In this document: one piece after another, positions 55,893 to 64,000 of the stretch
Position numbering within the stretch: position 1 is the first letter of the stretch
Layout of the letters: each line of letters begins with the position of its first letter
From: CAIVVT01 sp963757265
Lineage (GTDB): Bacteria; Acidobacteriota; Terriglobia; Bryobacterales; Bryobacteraceae
Assembly: GCA_963757265.1 (NCBI GenBank)
Contig: CAVWRA010000006.1
Location: 2,728,001 to 2,792,000 of the forward strand
Reading direction: 5' to 3'
DNA: 64,000 nucleotides
Notes under the pieces: model-generated
What the model saw: only the letters and a program-made list of their open reading frames with translations
Told to the model about the DNA's origin: nothing
Database searches by the model: none
Position numbers and translations under genes: made by a program

Positions 55893-56846
55893 CTATCGCG
55901 GCTGCAGCGGTGACGGCACATAAGTGAGTAGAAGCATGGCCAGAGACTTCGCCTGGGACGCTGGATGGGGCGAAGCCGGGAGAGCGAGTCGAAACTGCTC
56001 TCTTGCTTCCAAGTGCCGATTATCGGCCATGAGGCGCTTCCCGTACGTTCGCCTCGCAGATGCGAAAGCTAAATGGAAGGCGCCAAGAAGCTTGGAGCTT
56101 GCTTTCCCCTTATAGAGGGGAGCGAGTAGGCGAAAGGCCTCAACAGTATCTCCGTACAGCCGCGTCTTGTCCGCGGACAGTGAACTGGGGGTTCTTCTGT
56201 AAGCAACCAGTGGACTTGAACTGTATATGACCGGGCGGCCCATAAGTGCCGCCACGCTGAACATATAAAAGTCCTCTCCGGTACGTAGAGTGACGGGCGC
56301 CAACTCAGGAAGCACTTCGGACAACGCGCTCTTGGACGCGCAGCAGAAGCTGGTTCCGAAAGGGCCTGGCGCCTTCCAGTTTCGGTTGAAAAACTGAATA
56401 GCGCTCAGCACCTGAACTTGATCCGGCGCGCGCAGGGTTTCATCCATCCATCGGAAATCGCCACATCCATCAAAATTGACATGGCCCGTGAAGAAAAGAA
56501 CGGCCTGGGGATGGGCATCGAGCAATGCTGTCTGGGTTTGAAGATAGGAGGGATGCCAAATGTCGTCGGAGTCGAGAAACGCTATGAAGTCACCAGCAGC
56601 CCGGGCATACAGCTCGTTGCGTGCGGCGGCTACACCTTTGTTATCCTGCCTGAGCACCTGCACACTTGACTTGTAAGACTCCAGGATTTCCGGCGTCTTG
56701 TCCGTGCTGCCGTCGTCCATCACAAGGATCTCATCTGCTGGGCATGTTTGGATCAAGACTGAATCGAGCGTGGTTCTGATTGTTCGGGCAGCGTTGTACG
56801 CTGGGATGATGACGCTAACCTTCACGTTTCGCCTCCCTAGCGCCAT
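55893..56846 (-). CDS. Glycosyltransferase family 2 protein
   Basis: A 317-residue GT-A glycosyltransferase, cytoplasmic face of the membrane. Marks: VSVIIPAYNAARTIRTTLDS at the start, EILVMDDGSTDKTPEIL, the metal-binding DSDD in FIAFLDSDDIWHPSY near 92, and the acceptor-side GEDFYMFSVAAL near 190. It adds one sugar to the lipid-linked repeat unit. The start is the ATG at 56846; a possible alternative is the GTG just before VSVIIP. It lies between the FkbM gene and the ruined polymerase. Confidence 0.9.
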   Translation of the reverse strand: MALGRRNVKVSVIIPAYNAARTIRTTLDSVLIQTCPADEILVMDDGSTDKTPEILESYKSSVQVLRQDNKGVAAARNELYARAAGDFIAFLDSDDIWHPSYLQTQTALLDAHPQAVLFFTGHVNFDGCGDFRWMDETLRAPDQVQVLSAIQFFNRNWKAPGPFGTSFCCASKSALSEVLPELAPVTLRTGEDFYMFSVAALMGRPVIYSSSPLVAYRRTPSSLSADKTRLYGDTVEAFRLLAPLYKGKASSKLLGAFHLAFASARRTYGKRLMADNRHLEAREQFRLALPASPHPASQAKSLAMLLLTYVPSPLQPR

Positions 56847-56960
56847 GACAATCTCTCGGCGTCTCTGAGTTCCACTGTGCGTGTGTGAAGTCCATGAGAT
56901 CTGCTAAACAGCTCCAAGACACTAAAACGAATCAGTCCCAGGTCAGATTGTCCACAACCT

Positions 56961-58431
56961 TCACTTGTACCAACGCCACTGATTCCGGCCTAAGTCACTC
57001 AACCCTGTGTTGACAATGTCGGAAGAAGTGGTCGTCTCCACGGCGCTCCCTTGATCAAACAAAGGCCCAATCGCAAGCGCCCACTCATACACTGGTGGAA
57101 GCGTTCGCGCAGAAGATGTATCCGGTGAGGAGAAGGGGCGCGCGGGAGCTGCAGCGACGACGGAGATAGCCAGGACCACCAGCCAGCCCGCTGTCGCCTG
57201 ATCCATAAAACAAATTCCAAAGAACGAAACGACAAATGAAAACATTGTTGTACCCAAAAGCCACAAGAGCCACTCCCTCTGCTTGTTGCCACGAACCGCC
57301 TTCCGAGCGGCTCCAACGTTTCTGAATGTTAATACTATCAATGCAACGAAAGCACACCAGTGTCGCTAGCCCCCCGGACTCGGCTTCACTCACAAACTGG
57401 TTCGCACTATCCCACATGTCCCACCCCCACTCGGCAGTGGACCGGATGCCCACAAGCGACCAATCAGCAAAATGCCTGATGCACTGATCCACGATCATCG
57501 CACGGTGATACGAGCCCCCTCCCGCTATATTGATGTGGTTGATTACCCACCAGACAGGGGCCTTCATGACAAATTGAAGGGCCACTAGGGAGATGACCAT
57601 CCCCCACCGGATTTCGCGTAATCGCTCACGCAGTGGCCAAGCACATATCGCGATGATCGCAGCAACAAACGCAAGGAGCGGAGTACCCGAGTAGGATGTA
57701 AAGACCATGACCGAGGAGCCGATGATCGCAGAGAATCCGAGCACCTAGATTTCCCGCTGGCCCAAAGCCAGATGAACATACACAGGAACGTAGCGCCGAA
57801 TGTTCCTGCTGGGATTGGACCCACAAACGGACCTGACGCCCGAATGAAGGTGTCCCTCTGTCAAAGGGATCGTGGGGCCCCCCAATATGTAAACAAGTCA
57901 ACGTTGAGAACTTTCTCGCAAGCCATCTCTACAGCTATAATACACGTTGCCACTGCGAACGTCCGAAGCACCCGCACAATATCTTGCTGTCTCGGAGAAG
58001 TGTTCTTAATAAAAAATATGCCAACACTGTGTCTATAATAAATCCGCATGAGCTAATGATAGCCTGCACACTTGGGAATAAAATACATAAAGTGGCGTAT
58101 GAAATAACAACCACCACATAAATACCTTATCTAATATGGTGAATCCCTCGGCGAAATAGTTGTGTTTTCCGCTTGGTTTCGTTCCGATTGCGCATCGGCC
58201 CCATCCAATCAGTGTCAAGATTCGAAACGTATATAGGTGCGCAAAGCCGACATACAACTGCTGTCCTGACGGTATAATCATCCACAGGAAGATATATGGT
58301 ACAATAAGCAGCCTTCGCGGCAGCATGAGCAAGAGTCCAATCGCGAGGAGTAGGTAGCGCAAGCGCGGCAGGGCTAAGCGTCGTAGCAGCCGCCCCACCG
58401 CCAAGTCGGAAATTGCTGAAATTACTGGCAT
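56961..58431 (-). pseudogene. Wzy/O-antigen ligase-type polymerase, broken by about five frame changes
   Basis: Pieces of one membrane polymerase follow one another in order in different frames: LRYLLLAIGLLLMLPRRLLI (58431 on), ISSCGFIIDTVLAYFLLRTL, DIVRVLRTFAVATCIIAVEM, FIRASGPFVGPIPAGTFGAT, then SYSGTPLLAFVAAIIAICAW with MKAPVWWVINHINIAGGGSY and STAEWGWDMWDSANQFVSEA, and last AARKAVRGNKQREWLLWLLG with SFFGICFMDQATAGW. The SSYHR/W-x-x-D-x-x-NQ-like features are those of acidobacterial O-antigen ligase-like proteins in EPS loci. At least five indels in 1.47 kb, in contrast to intact neighbours, point to true decay. The locus then lacks a functional polymerase in this window. Confidence 0.8.
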
Positions 58432-58524
58432 TGCTCCACATAGTGTATTAGCGCCTTCTGCGAACCCGTAGGCGTAACGAGTGGCCGTTGGGCTCCGTGA
58501 TTGTCACTGAAGCGACTTATCAAA

Positions 58525-59679
58525 CTAGACGATCCCTGAGAGAAGGTTGCACACCCCCTGTCCCCAGGCGTCCCAGTTAAGTCTCTCTTCGAACGATTCT
58601 CGGCTCCTTCGGCGTAGGTCACTATACTTGCCTTTCTGACTGAGCGCCTCCAGAATTACTTGCGCGTAATCTACACCATGCGCGGAGAGTGGAAGGAGGC
58701 ACCCATTGTCGCCACTTCTGACGATTTCACTGATGCCTCCCGTGTCCGTTGCAATTACGGGCAGTCCAAACGCATTGGCTTCACAAAAAACGATTCCGAA
58801 GCACTCCATTCTGGTCGGAAGTAAGAAAAAGGTAGCGCTCCGATACAGAGTATCAAGCGTTTGTCGGTCCTCGTTTTTTTCTTTATCAAGATATCGAAAG
58901 ACCTTTACATTTTTGTGAGCATACTTCCTATGCGGTTTGCAGCCAACAATGATCAATTCTACGTTAACGCCTAGTCTTTCCAACTCTAACATGGCATCAA
59001 ATGCGATTGGCCCACCTTTGTTTTCCCATTCTCTACCGATGAACAAAAGGCGGCAGGGTCCAGCACAGTCTCTTGAAGAATCCTCCGGAGCAGGCCATGT
59101 CTCGAGATTAGCACCGAAGGGCATGACGCGCACCTTATGCCTAGGGGCCTCGTAATCTTGAATTGCGGAACGGGCAGCCCAGGTTGAGGAGAACAAAGCC
59201 AGTGTACTTTTGTTGATCGCTGCTTTCTCAATGTAGTCAGCCTGTAGGATGGACGAAGAGAGTGGATTCAAAAACTCTGGGTGGTAGTTCAGCACCAATC
59301 TGAAAGTTGTGTCCGACACATATACAATCGGTAGAACTGTTTGGAGGTGTGCGATGGCAGTGGATCCGGCTGGCGCAAAAATCACGTCGAAGTGCTTTCC
59401 AACGAGCCTTTGCTGGACAGTACGTGCAATGTACTTAGAGAGAGAAATGGTGTGGTTATATAGGTATCTCTTACGAATACATGCCCACAGTCCTTTTGCT
59501 ATTATTTTATCAAAGATGGCTGTTTTGGATCTTATCGGGCCGAGAAATGATACCACACCGCAATGCTTTTCCAGCGCGCGGGCCATATAGTACTGAGTTC
59601 CAGACCATGACCTGCGGTCGTTGGGGTCATTCGTAGTGAGGTAGGCAATCTGGAGTGTTGACTTCTTTATGGTACTCAT
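58525..59679 (-). CDS. Glycosyltransferase family 4 protein
   Basis: A 384-residue GT-B glycosyltransferase. The N-terminal fold begins IAYLTTNDPNDRRSWSGTQY with the Gly-rich acceptor loop. The C-terminal donor domain has RLLFIGREWENKGGPIAFDA, then YRSATFFLLPTRMECFGIVF and EANAFGLPVIATDTGGISEI, in which the E-x7-E-type retaining motif is ECFGIVFCE. It would add a sugar to the repeat unit. The gene is markedly AT-richer than those at 60-64 kb, together with the polymerase ruin beside it, which suggests acquisition from another source. Confidence 0.9.
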   Translation of the reverse strand: MSTIKKSTLQIAYLTTNDPNDRRSWSGTQYYMARALEKHCGVVSFLGPIRSKTAIFDKIIAKGLWACIRKRYLYNHTISLSKYIARTVQQRLVGKHFDVIFAPAGSTAIAHLQTVLPIVYVSDTTFRLVLNYHPEFLNPLSSSILQADYIEKAAINKSTLALFSSTWAARSAIQDYEAPRHKVRVMPFGANLETWPAPEDSSRDCAGPCRLLFIGREWENKGGPIAFDAMLELERLGVNVELIIVGCKPHRKYAHKNVKVFRYLDKEKNEDRQTLDTLYRSATFFLLPTRMECFGIVFCEANAFGLPVIATDTGGISEIVRSGDNGCLLPLSAHGVDYAQVILEALSQKGKYSDLRRRSRESFEERLNWDAWGQGVCNLLSGIV

Positions 59680-59736
59680 GCTTTTTGTGCTTCAGTACCT
59701 GCTAGAGTGAGGTGACCGCAACCTCCGCCCACCGGG

Positions 59737-59988
59737 TTACACATCTTCTCTCCGTCCCTTCGGCGCCAGCCGAATCCACCCAAGCAGCACGATCAGTCGG
59801 GTGGGGTTGATGTGTACTCCGGCCTCCATCAGGACATTTCCCATCGGAACCAGTACGACGGCCAGCAGCACCGGGACAATCAGGTACCTCTGCGGCAGGA
59901 CAAGGATCAGCACAGAAGCAAGCGGCAGTACCAACAGCGCGAGCGGAGTGATCGATGTCGCGGCGAGGCCACCGCGGAATGCTGGCAC
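59737..59988 (-). pseudogene. N-terminal fragment of a second Wzy-type polymerase
   Basis: An 83-codon piece with two hydrophobic spans: ITPLALLVLPLASVLILVLP, QRYLIVPVLLAVVLVPMGN and then AGVHINPTRLIVLLGWIRLA. It lines up with the start of the ruined polymerase at 58431 (LLLMLPRRLLIVP, FRILTLIGWGRC). It stops after GRREDV, and all later spans are missing. Its 5' side touches the repeat element at 60008, so the insertion or recombination there probably cut it off. Confidence 0.7.
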
Positions 59989-60007
59989 CCTCCTCCAGCC
60001 CCAGACC

Positions 60008-60253
60008 CGACATTTCGACACGACACCGTCCCCCCCGTCGCCCCGCCGCCCCGCTCGCCGAAACCTCGTCCTCCCCGAACCCCGGTCACAACCATTTAAT
60101 CCCCGTATCTCCTTGTTGTTATTACACAGCATGGCGAACGATTCGCGAAAATCGCTTGCCTCCGGGTTTACCCTCCTAGTCGAAAGGAGGCCCCACCCGT
60201 GGCCACCCAAACCCGACACTTTTCGACGCCCCCGTCGAATTTGGCTTTGTTCC
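60008..60253 (+). repeat. CGACA-type repeat element, copy B
   Basis: Begins with the same 20-mer CGACATTTCGACACGACACC as copy A, has AGGAGGCCCCACCC (compare AGGAGCCTCCACCC), then CGACACTTTTCGAC (60214-60227), GTCGAAT, and ends TTGGCTTTGTTCC (60241-60253). It lacks the full 10-bp array of copy A. It is inserted in the glycan locus, at the broken end of the polymerase fragment. Confidence 0.6.
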
Positions 60254-60348
60254 GCAAAATCACTGCGCAGCTCTCCCCCCGCCAGCTCGGCGCCCTCGCC
60301 GAACTCGCCGCCGGCCGCCCCCTGACCCTGGCCGCCGCCGAATGCTAG
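60241..60348 (+). pseudogene. Start of an HTH-like (terminase small subunit-like) gene, truncated
   Basis: A 35-codon frame reads LALFRKITAQLSPRQLGALA then ELAAGRPLTLAAAEC and stops. The pattern, with a short basic start, SPRQ-L-x-A-L-AELAAG and LTLAAA, resembles the first helices of small HTH proteins common in this phylum (phBC6A51/terminase small subunit-like). It is cut after the first helix pair. No gene follows it. Confidence 0.5.
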
Positions 60349-60508
60349 GATGTCTGTCTGCACTAAAGCTACCCTATGTCAGGTTCGCGGCTCATGCCCG
60401 GTGCCGGAGTGTAATGCTCTGGGACGATCCGATCCGCTAGGGACGGTACTCGTCTGGAGGCCGTCGCTGCTCCAATGACCAGGCGATAATCAGCACTTCA
60501 GTCAGTTC

Positions 60509-61504
60509 TCACAGCACTTGCGAAATGGCCGGCGGGTGCCGAACTGCTTTAGCGGGCGGGACGCGTCCCAGACCCCAGGTGAGAATCGATCTCCATTTGG
60601 ATGCCGACGCAAGTCTGGGCCGCTTGTCGGGCTGTGGAAGGAAGACGTCTGCCATTCCGAGCAGCGCGAGTCGAACCAGGGCCGCGCTCGCCATCGCCGC
60701 CCGATAAAGAGACGCGTACGTCCAACCCCGCTTAGCGAGAAAGAACAGGTAGGTTGATTCCCTTGCCATGACAGAGGCAAAGTGGCTCACCTCCGACGCG
60801 CCCGAGCTGCGCCCAGCGTGGTGGATCACCTCTGCATCGTTCACGAAGTAAACCTTCGCCCCTGATTTTCGCACCTCATAGCAGAGGTCCACGTCTTCGG
60901 AGTACATAAAGTAACGAGGACTGAACTGAGACGCTTTCTCAAAGACAGTCCGCTTGACCATCAGGCAGGCCCCCGGAATCACTTCGACCTCAACGGGCCC
61001 GGAGGAGGTCACCCACAAGGGTCGCATCCCCCAGATCTGAGCGTTGGGGAGTCTCGTGCGCAGGTAATCGCAATCGAGGATTTGGTTGAGGATCGTGGGG
61101 AAGCGCTGCACACAACTGGTTTGAACCGAAAGGTCGGAGTTGAGCAACCTGGGGCCGACGATGCCGGCATCGGGGCTCGATTCAAGGGTTGCCGCCAGCA
61201 CTTGCAGCGCCGGTCCGACGATTTCGGTGTCAGGGTTCAGGAACAGTAAGAGCCGGCCGCGGGCATGTTCGAATCCCAGATTGTTCGCTCGCGCGAAGCC
61301 GAAGTTCTCAGTGGACTGAATAAACCGCACAAGAGGAAACTCGCTGTGCACCATCTCTGCGGAACCGTCGTAGGACGCGTTGTCAATGACCAGCACCTCG
61401 AAGCTCAAGCCGACGCCTTTCGCGAAAACGCTCTTTAGGCAGCTGCACAGATAGCCACATGAGTTCCAATTGACGATGACAATGGACAAATCGGGGTCAA
61501 TCAT
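60509..61504 (-). CDS. Glycosyltransferase family 2 protein, rhamnosyltransferase-like
   Basis: A 331-residue GT-A enzyme. Marks: LSIVIVNWNSCGYLCSCLKS at the start, VLVIDNASYDGSAEMV, TENFGFARANNLGFEHARGR, and the metal site LFLNPDTEIVGPAL near 95. EVEVIPGACLMVKRTVFEKA and FMYSEDVDLCYEVRKSGAKV follow, as in WbbL-type rhamnosyltransferases. The sugar cannot be fixed from sequence alone. It is 30 bp downstream of the next GT2 gene on the same strand. Confidence 0.9.
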   Translation of the reverse strand: MIDPDLSIVIVNWNSCGYLCSCLKSVFAKGVGLSFEVLVIDNASYDGSAEMVHSEFPLVRFIQSTENFGFARANNLGFEHARGRLLLFLNPDTEIVGPALQVLAATLESSPDAGIVGPRLLNSDLSVQTSCVQRFPTILNQILDCDYLRTRLPNAQIWGMRPLWVTSSGPVEVEVIPGACLMVKRTVFEKASQFSPRYFMYSEDVDLCYEVRKSGAKVYFVNDAEVIHHAGRSSGASEVSHFASVMARESTYLFFLAKRGWTYASLYRAAMASAALVRLALLGMADVFLPQPDKRPRLASASKWRSILTWGLGRVPPAKAVRHPPAISQVL

Positions 61505-61534
61505 CGATGCACATTGGGACAGAGTAGAGGACCG

Positions 61535-62452
61535 TCACTGCCAATCGCTCTCCATGAACATGAGGCGCCGCAGCTGCTGCCTCCTCACATAGCGAATAAC
61601 CGCCCTGTCTTCGATCTGAGGTTGACGATCCAAATAGCTCTTGATGAAACCGTAGAAATGGCCTGCGCCGTCCAAAATGTAGGGCCGTTTGAAAAGCCTC
61701 CGAAGGCACTTCGCCGCCATGAACAGCGGATGGTATCCCAGGTAGTAATCCGATCGGCCGTTCTTTGCGCTGTCCCGCCAGGTGCCTCCTGTTTGGCCGG
61801 TAGGCCGCAGATGAATCGCACGGATGTGCGGAAGTGTCCTAACCTGCCAGCCTGCCAACCTCGCTATTACTTCGTCGAGTGTATCCCAGCCGGGAACTGC
61901 GGCCAATCCACCGATAGCATCCCAACAGGCCCGGCGGTAGATCTTGGTCGCACCCCGGACATGGAAGCGGGGACTGGGTTCGGCTTCTGCAAGACCCTCT
62001 CGGTTGTAGCAATACAGTGTTCCTCCGCCAACCCCTAGCGCTGGGTCTCTGCGGAACTCCTCAAAACAACCAGCGAAATACTGCGCTTCCAGCGCAAGAT
62101 CCGCGTCCAGGTTTATGAGAAAGTCCCACTGCGTTGTTCTTAGTGCGCGATAGCCCATGAGAAATGAATTGATCGCCCCCACATCAGCATCCCGGTGGCC
62201 ACGATCGGCGATGTGCAGTGGCGTGATCCAGGGGTACTGGGCGGCCAGGCGGTCGATGATTTCGCCCGTGCCGTCCGTTGACCCGTCGTCGACGATTACC
62301 CATTCGGCAGGTGTGATCGTCTGTGCAGCGACGCAGGCTACTACTGCTTCGACGTAATCTGCTTCGTCACGCGCTGGTGTAACGATCACATAGGTCGCGA
62401 TGTGATTCTCGCACGGTGAGTCCATTGCCCTGTCCTGTGCCGTAACGGTCAT
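61535..62452 (-). CDS. Glycosyltransferase family 2 protein
   Basis: A 305-residue GT-A enzyme. Marks: YVIVTPARDEADYVEAVVAC, EWVIVDDGSTDGTGEIID, and the metal site FLINLDADLALEAQYF near 120. TLYCYNREGLAEAEPSPRFH, then GATKIYRRACWDAIGGLAAV and GWDTLDEVIARLAGW follow, which is the layout of GT2 enzymes in exosortase loci. It overlaps the deacetylase gene upstream by 4 bp, so the two are translated together. Confidence 0.9.
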   Translation of the reverse strand: MTVTAQDRAMDSPCENHIATYVIVTPARDEADYVEAVVACVAAQTITPAEWVIVDDGSTDGTGEIIDRLAAQYPWITPLHIADRGHRDADVGAINSFLMGYRALRTTQWDFLINLDADLALEAQYFAGCFEEFRRDPALGVGGGTLYCYNREGLAEAEPSPRFHVRGATKIYRRACWDAIGGLAAVPGWDTLDEVIARLAGWQVRTLPHIRAIHLRPTGQTGGTWRDSAKNGRSDYYLGYHPLFMAAKCLRRLFKRPYILDGAGHFYGFIKSYLDRQPQIEDRAVIRYVRRQQLRRLMFMESDWQ

Positions 62453-63312
62453 TGTGTTTGTTTGTGCGGAGCGATCACCTGCTTAAACCTCTTGAAGGCA
62501 GACTGAGGCTTAGAAAGCCAATCATAGCCGCCTTCGAGCTTTGCCTGAAAGAGCCGGGGGTCGTCCCAATTGTTCACTGGAAGCCGCGGCAAGAAAAAGT
62601 GATTGCATCCTTGTCGCGCGGTTCCTATGCAGGTTGATACACCGTCTTCGTAGCCATGCTTCTTCAAAGTAGTAGCGAGAAAACGCACTAGGGAGTGGTT
62701 CGACTCGGGGAATGCAAAAGGGTAGGAGAATGACTTGACTGGTACCCCAAGTTTGGCTTCAATAGCCAGTTTTGATCTGCCAACCTCATTATCGATTTCA
62801 GTCCGATTGAGCAGCGCAAGTTGCGGATGTGTCACGGTATGAGATCCGATGGATACTCCGTTCGCCTGTAGCTCTCGAACTTCGCTCCATGTCAGACAGT
62901 CGCTTCCGCAGAACTGTGACCTTTTGTCGCCTGTGAGTCCGGCGATGAGGAAGACCGTAGCAGCGAATCCGTAGGCTCGCAGGATTGGATAAGCGGTCGT
63001 GTAGAAGTTCCGGTATCCGTCATCGAACGTCAGCACAACCGGCCGCCGGTCCCCACTTGGTTCTTCCAGGGCCGCCACTGCACGCTCGAGAGTTATCGGC
63101 AAGTAGCCAGTCCTGCTAAGGAACTCCATATGCTGGGCGAACGTGGATGTGGAGGTGGCTGTCTCGAAGTACGGGGTTCGGGAGGAAACGCCATCTTGAA
63201 TCGAGTGATACATCAGGATTGGAATGCGCCCGGTTCGTTGCCCTGCCGTTGTGTTGGCATAGGGGTAGAATAGGTGAACGGTTAGAAGACGGTCAAGACG
63301 GGTCCCGTGCAT
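62449..63312 (-). CDS. Polysaccharide deacetylase family protein (NodB fold)
   Basis: A 287-residue carbohydrate esterase 4 type protein. Marks: RIPILMYHSIQDG, the catalytic Asp and metal Asp in VVLTFDDGYRNFYTTAYPIL near 95, and the metal histidines in SIGSHTVTHPQLALLNRTEI near 155. KSFSYPFAFPESNHSLVRF and the final FLPRLPVNNWDD, with the Leu-Pro-Arg-x-x-V-x pattern, complete the fold. It removes acetyl from N-acetyl sugars of the polymer. No signal peptide is seen, so it may act in the cytoplasm or be exported without one. It is a second deacetylase besides the fusion protein at 44-46 kb. Confidence 0.9.
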   Translation of the reverse strand: MHGTRLDRLLTVHLFYPYANTTAGQRTGRIPILMYHSIQDGVSSRTPYFETATSTSTFAQHMEFLSRTGYLPITLERAVAALEEPSGDRRPVVLTFDDGYRNFYTTAYPILRAYGFAATVFLIAGLTGDKRSQFCGSDCLTWSEVRELQANGVSIGSHTVTHPQLALLNRTEIDNEVGRSKLAIEAKLGVPVKSFSYPFAFPESNHSLVRFLATTLKKHGYEDGVSTCIGTARQGCNHFFLPRLPVNNWDDPRLFQAKLEGGYDWLSKPQSAFKRFKQVIAPHKQTQ

Positions 63313-63328
63313 ACATGCTCAGCATTTA

Positions 63329-64000
63329 CTAGATTCCGGTACTCGAAAGAGCTGGCCGTCGTCGCCACAAGCCCTTGGCAATGCAACGCCGCACCGTGCC
63401 TAGCACGGTGCGGGCTCTTCTCAAGACCGGCAGGCGAAGCCAACTGCGCAACAGATCAAAGCCTGTGAAGACTGGCACCGGGATCGCCAATAGACGCATG
63501 CCGAGCAACCGACCGTAAAGTTCCTGTTGGCGGCCGACCAGATTGGATGCTCCCGATAGGACCATGGCCTGATCCGCGGCCTCGAGGACGACGTACCCCG
63601 CCTCTACTGCCCGGCGCAGTATCTCCCGGCCTCTTTGACTCCGGACGACGACGACGGAGCGGCCGGCATCGCCGTTGTCACTGAACTGGGCCCAAGCATC
63701 GCCGCAGGAGATATCGGCGAGACGCCCGAGACCGTCAGGACACAGGTTGCAGCGCAGCGGCCGATAGCCGGTCAGTCTGCTCCAAGATTCCGAGTATGAG
63801 AGCGACTGCTTTTGTTTGCAGTGGTCCCAAACGATCGTAAACGTCCCCGGCCACCCCTCTCCCCGGTACCGCAAGTCCACTAGGTCGTCCCTATTCGCCC
63901 CCAGAGAACTGACCAAATCCAGCGTACCTTGCGTGCTTGGCGTTCCCGCACAGAAGAATGTAAGGACCAGTCCGAGGTTTTTGTCTAGTGCCGGCCTGCG
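63329..64000 (-). CDS. FrhB/coenzyme F420 hydrogenase beta subunit-like protein (cut by right edge)
   Basis: The C-terminal 223 residues of a protein with the FrhB_FdhB_C fold. From the right edge it reads GLVLTFFCAGTPSTQGTLDL, then LVDLRYRGEGWPGTFTI, and CNLCPDGLGRLADISCGDAW with cysteines that bind an iron-sulfur cluster in relatives. In glycan loci such proteins are partners of pyruvyl transferases or flavin-dependent modifiers. The N-terminus lies outside the window. It follows the pattern of the surrounding glycan operon. Confidence 0.85.
   Translation of the reverse strand, partial: RRPALDKNLGLVLTFFCAGTPSTQGTLDLVSSLGANRDDLVDLRYRGEGWPGTFTIVWDHCKQKQSLSYSESWSRLTGYRPLRCNLCPDGLGRLADISCGDAWAQFSDNGDAGRSVVVVRSQRGREILRRAVEAGYVVLEAADQAMVLSGASNLVGRQQELYGRLLGMRLLAIPVPVFTGFDLLRSWLRLPVLRRARTVLGTVRRCIAKGLWRRRPALSSTGI

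Overview
The window looks like chromosomal DNA of a GC-rich soil bacterium of the Acidobacteriota, most likely the Bryobacterales/Solibacteraceae side. This is inferred from gene content: an Oar-like TonB-dependent receptor with an N-terminal carboxypeptidase-regulatory-like domain, PD40/TPR chimeric proteins, C-terminal sorting signals of the VPDGG and PEP types, and an exosortase with its PrsK/PrsR two-component pair. No rRNA, tRNA or CRISPR array was seen.

Layout. 0-14 kb holds ordinary genes: an MFS transporter cut by the left edge, a secreted PD40 propeller protein, a lone PEP-CTERM protein, an AAA ATPase, an SDR epimerase, an FkbM methyltransferase, a SnoaL-like lipoprotein, a hypothetical protein with a 17-bp palindrome before its start, a polysaccharide ABC transporter pair, a histidine phosphatase, GlgX, and a PD40-TPR pseudogene with a large internal deletion. 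15-20.2 kb is a LacI-type regulator plus TonB-dependent receptor locus; both genes carry single-base frameshifts, with candidate operators, a sigma70-like promoter and a strong terminator. 20.3-22 kb is a scar of mobile and regulatory remnants (IS1595 transposase piece, 10-bp CGACACTT-type repeats, HTH tail).

22-31 kb is the most interesting part: exosortase, prsK and prsR, followed by an array in which the 3' end of prsR has been copied at least three times. The copies lie between genes for secreted proteins with VPDGG or PEP sorting signals. A textbook sigma54 promoter precedes the first of these genes, as expected if PrsR, a sigma54 activator with a GAFTGA loop, drives it. Two genes end in near-identical terminators.

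31-64 kb is an exopolysaccharide region. It holds a TonB-like protein, an outer-membrane polysaccharide export protein, a PrsT-type TPR lipoprotein, a three-gene set of large secreted proteins of unknown role, then a long minus-strand run: VanZ-like protein, FemAB-type GNAT, deacetylase-glycosyltransferase fusion, CpsD-like ATPase, Wzz/GumC chain-length protein, pyruvyl transferase, acetyltransferase, flippase, parallel beta-helix protein, FkbM methyltransferase, five glycosyltransferase entries or fusions, a polysaccharide deacetylase and an FrhB-like protein cut by the right edge. The only recognisable Wzy-type polymerase gene is wrecked by about five frame changes, and a second polymerase N-terminal fragment lies 1.3 kb away.

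The likely working picture is as follows. Glycosyltransferases build a repeat unit, the flippase moves it, and Wzz/CpsD/export protein would control length and secretion. The exosortase processes surface proteins whose expression is set by PrsK/PrsR and RpoN. Several core genes are broken here, so either this locus is decaying or the assembly has indel errors; the text says which evidence favours which.
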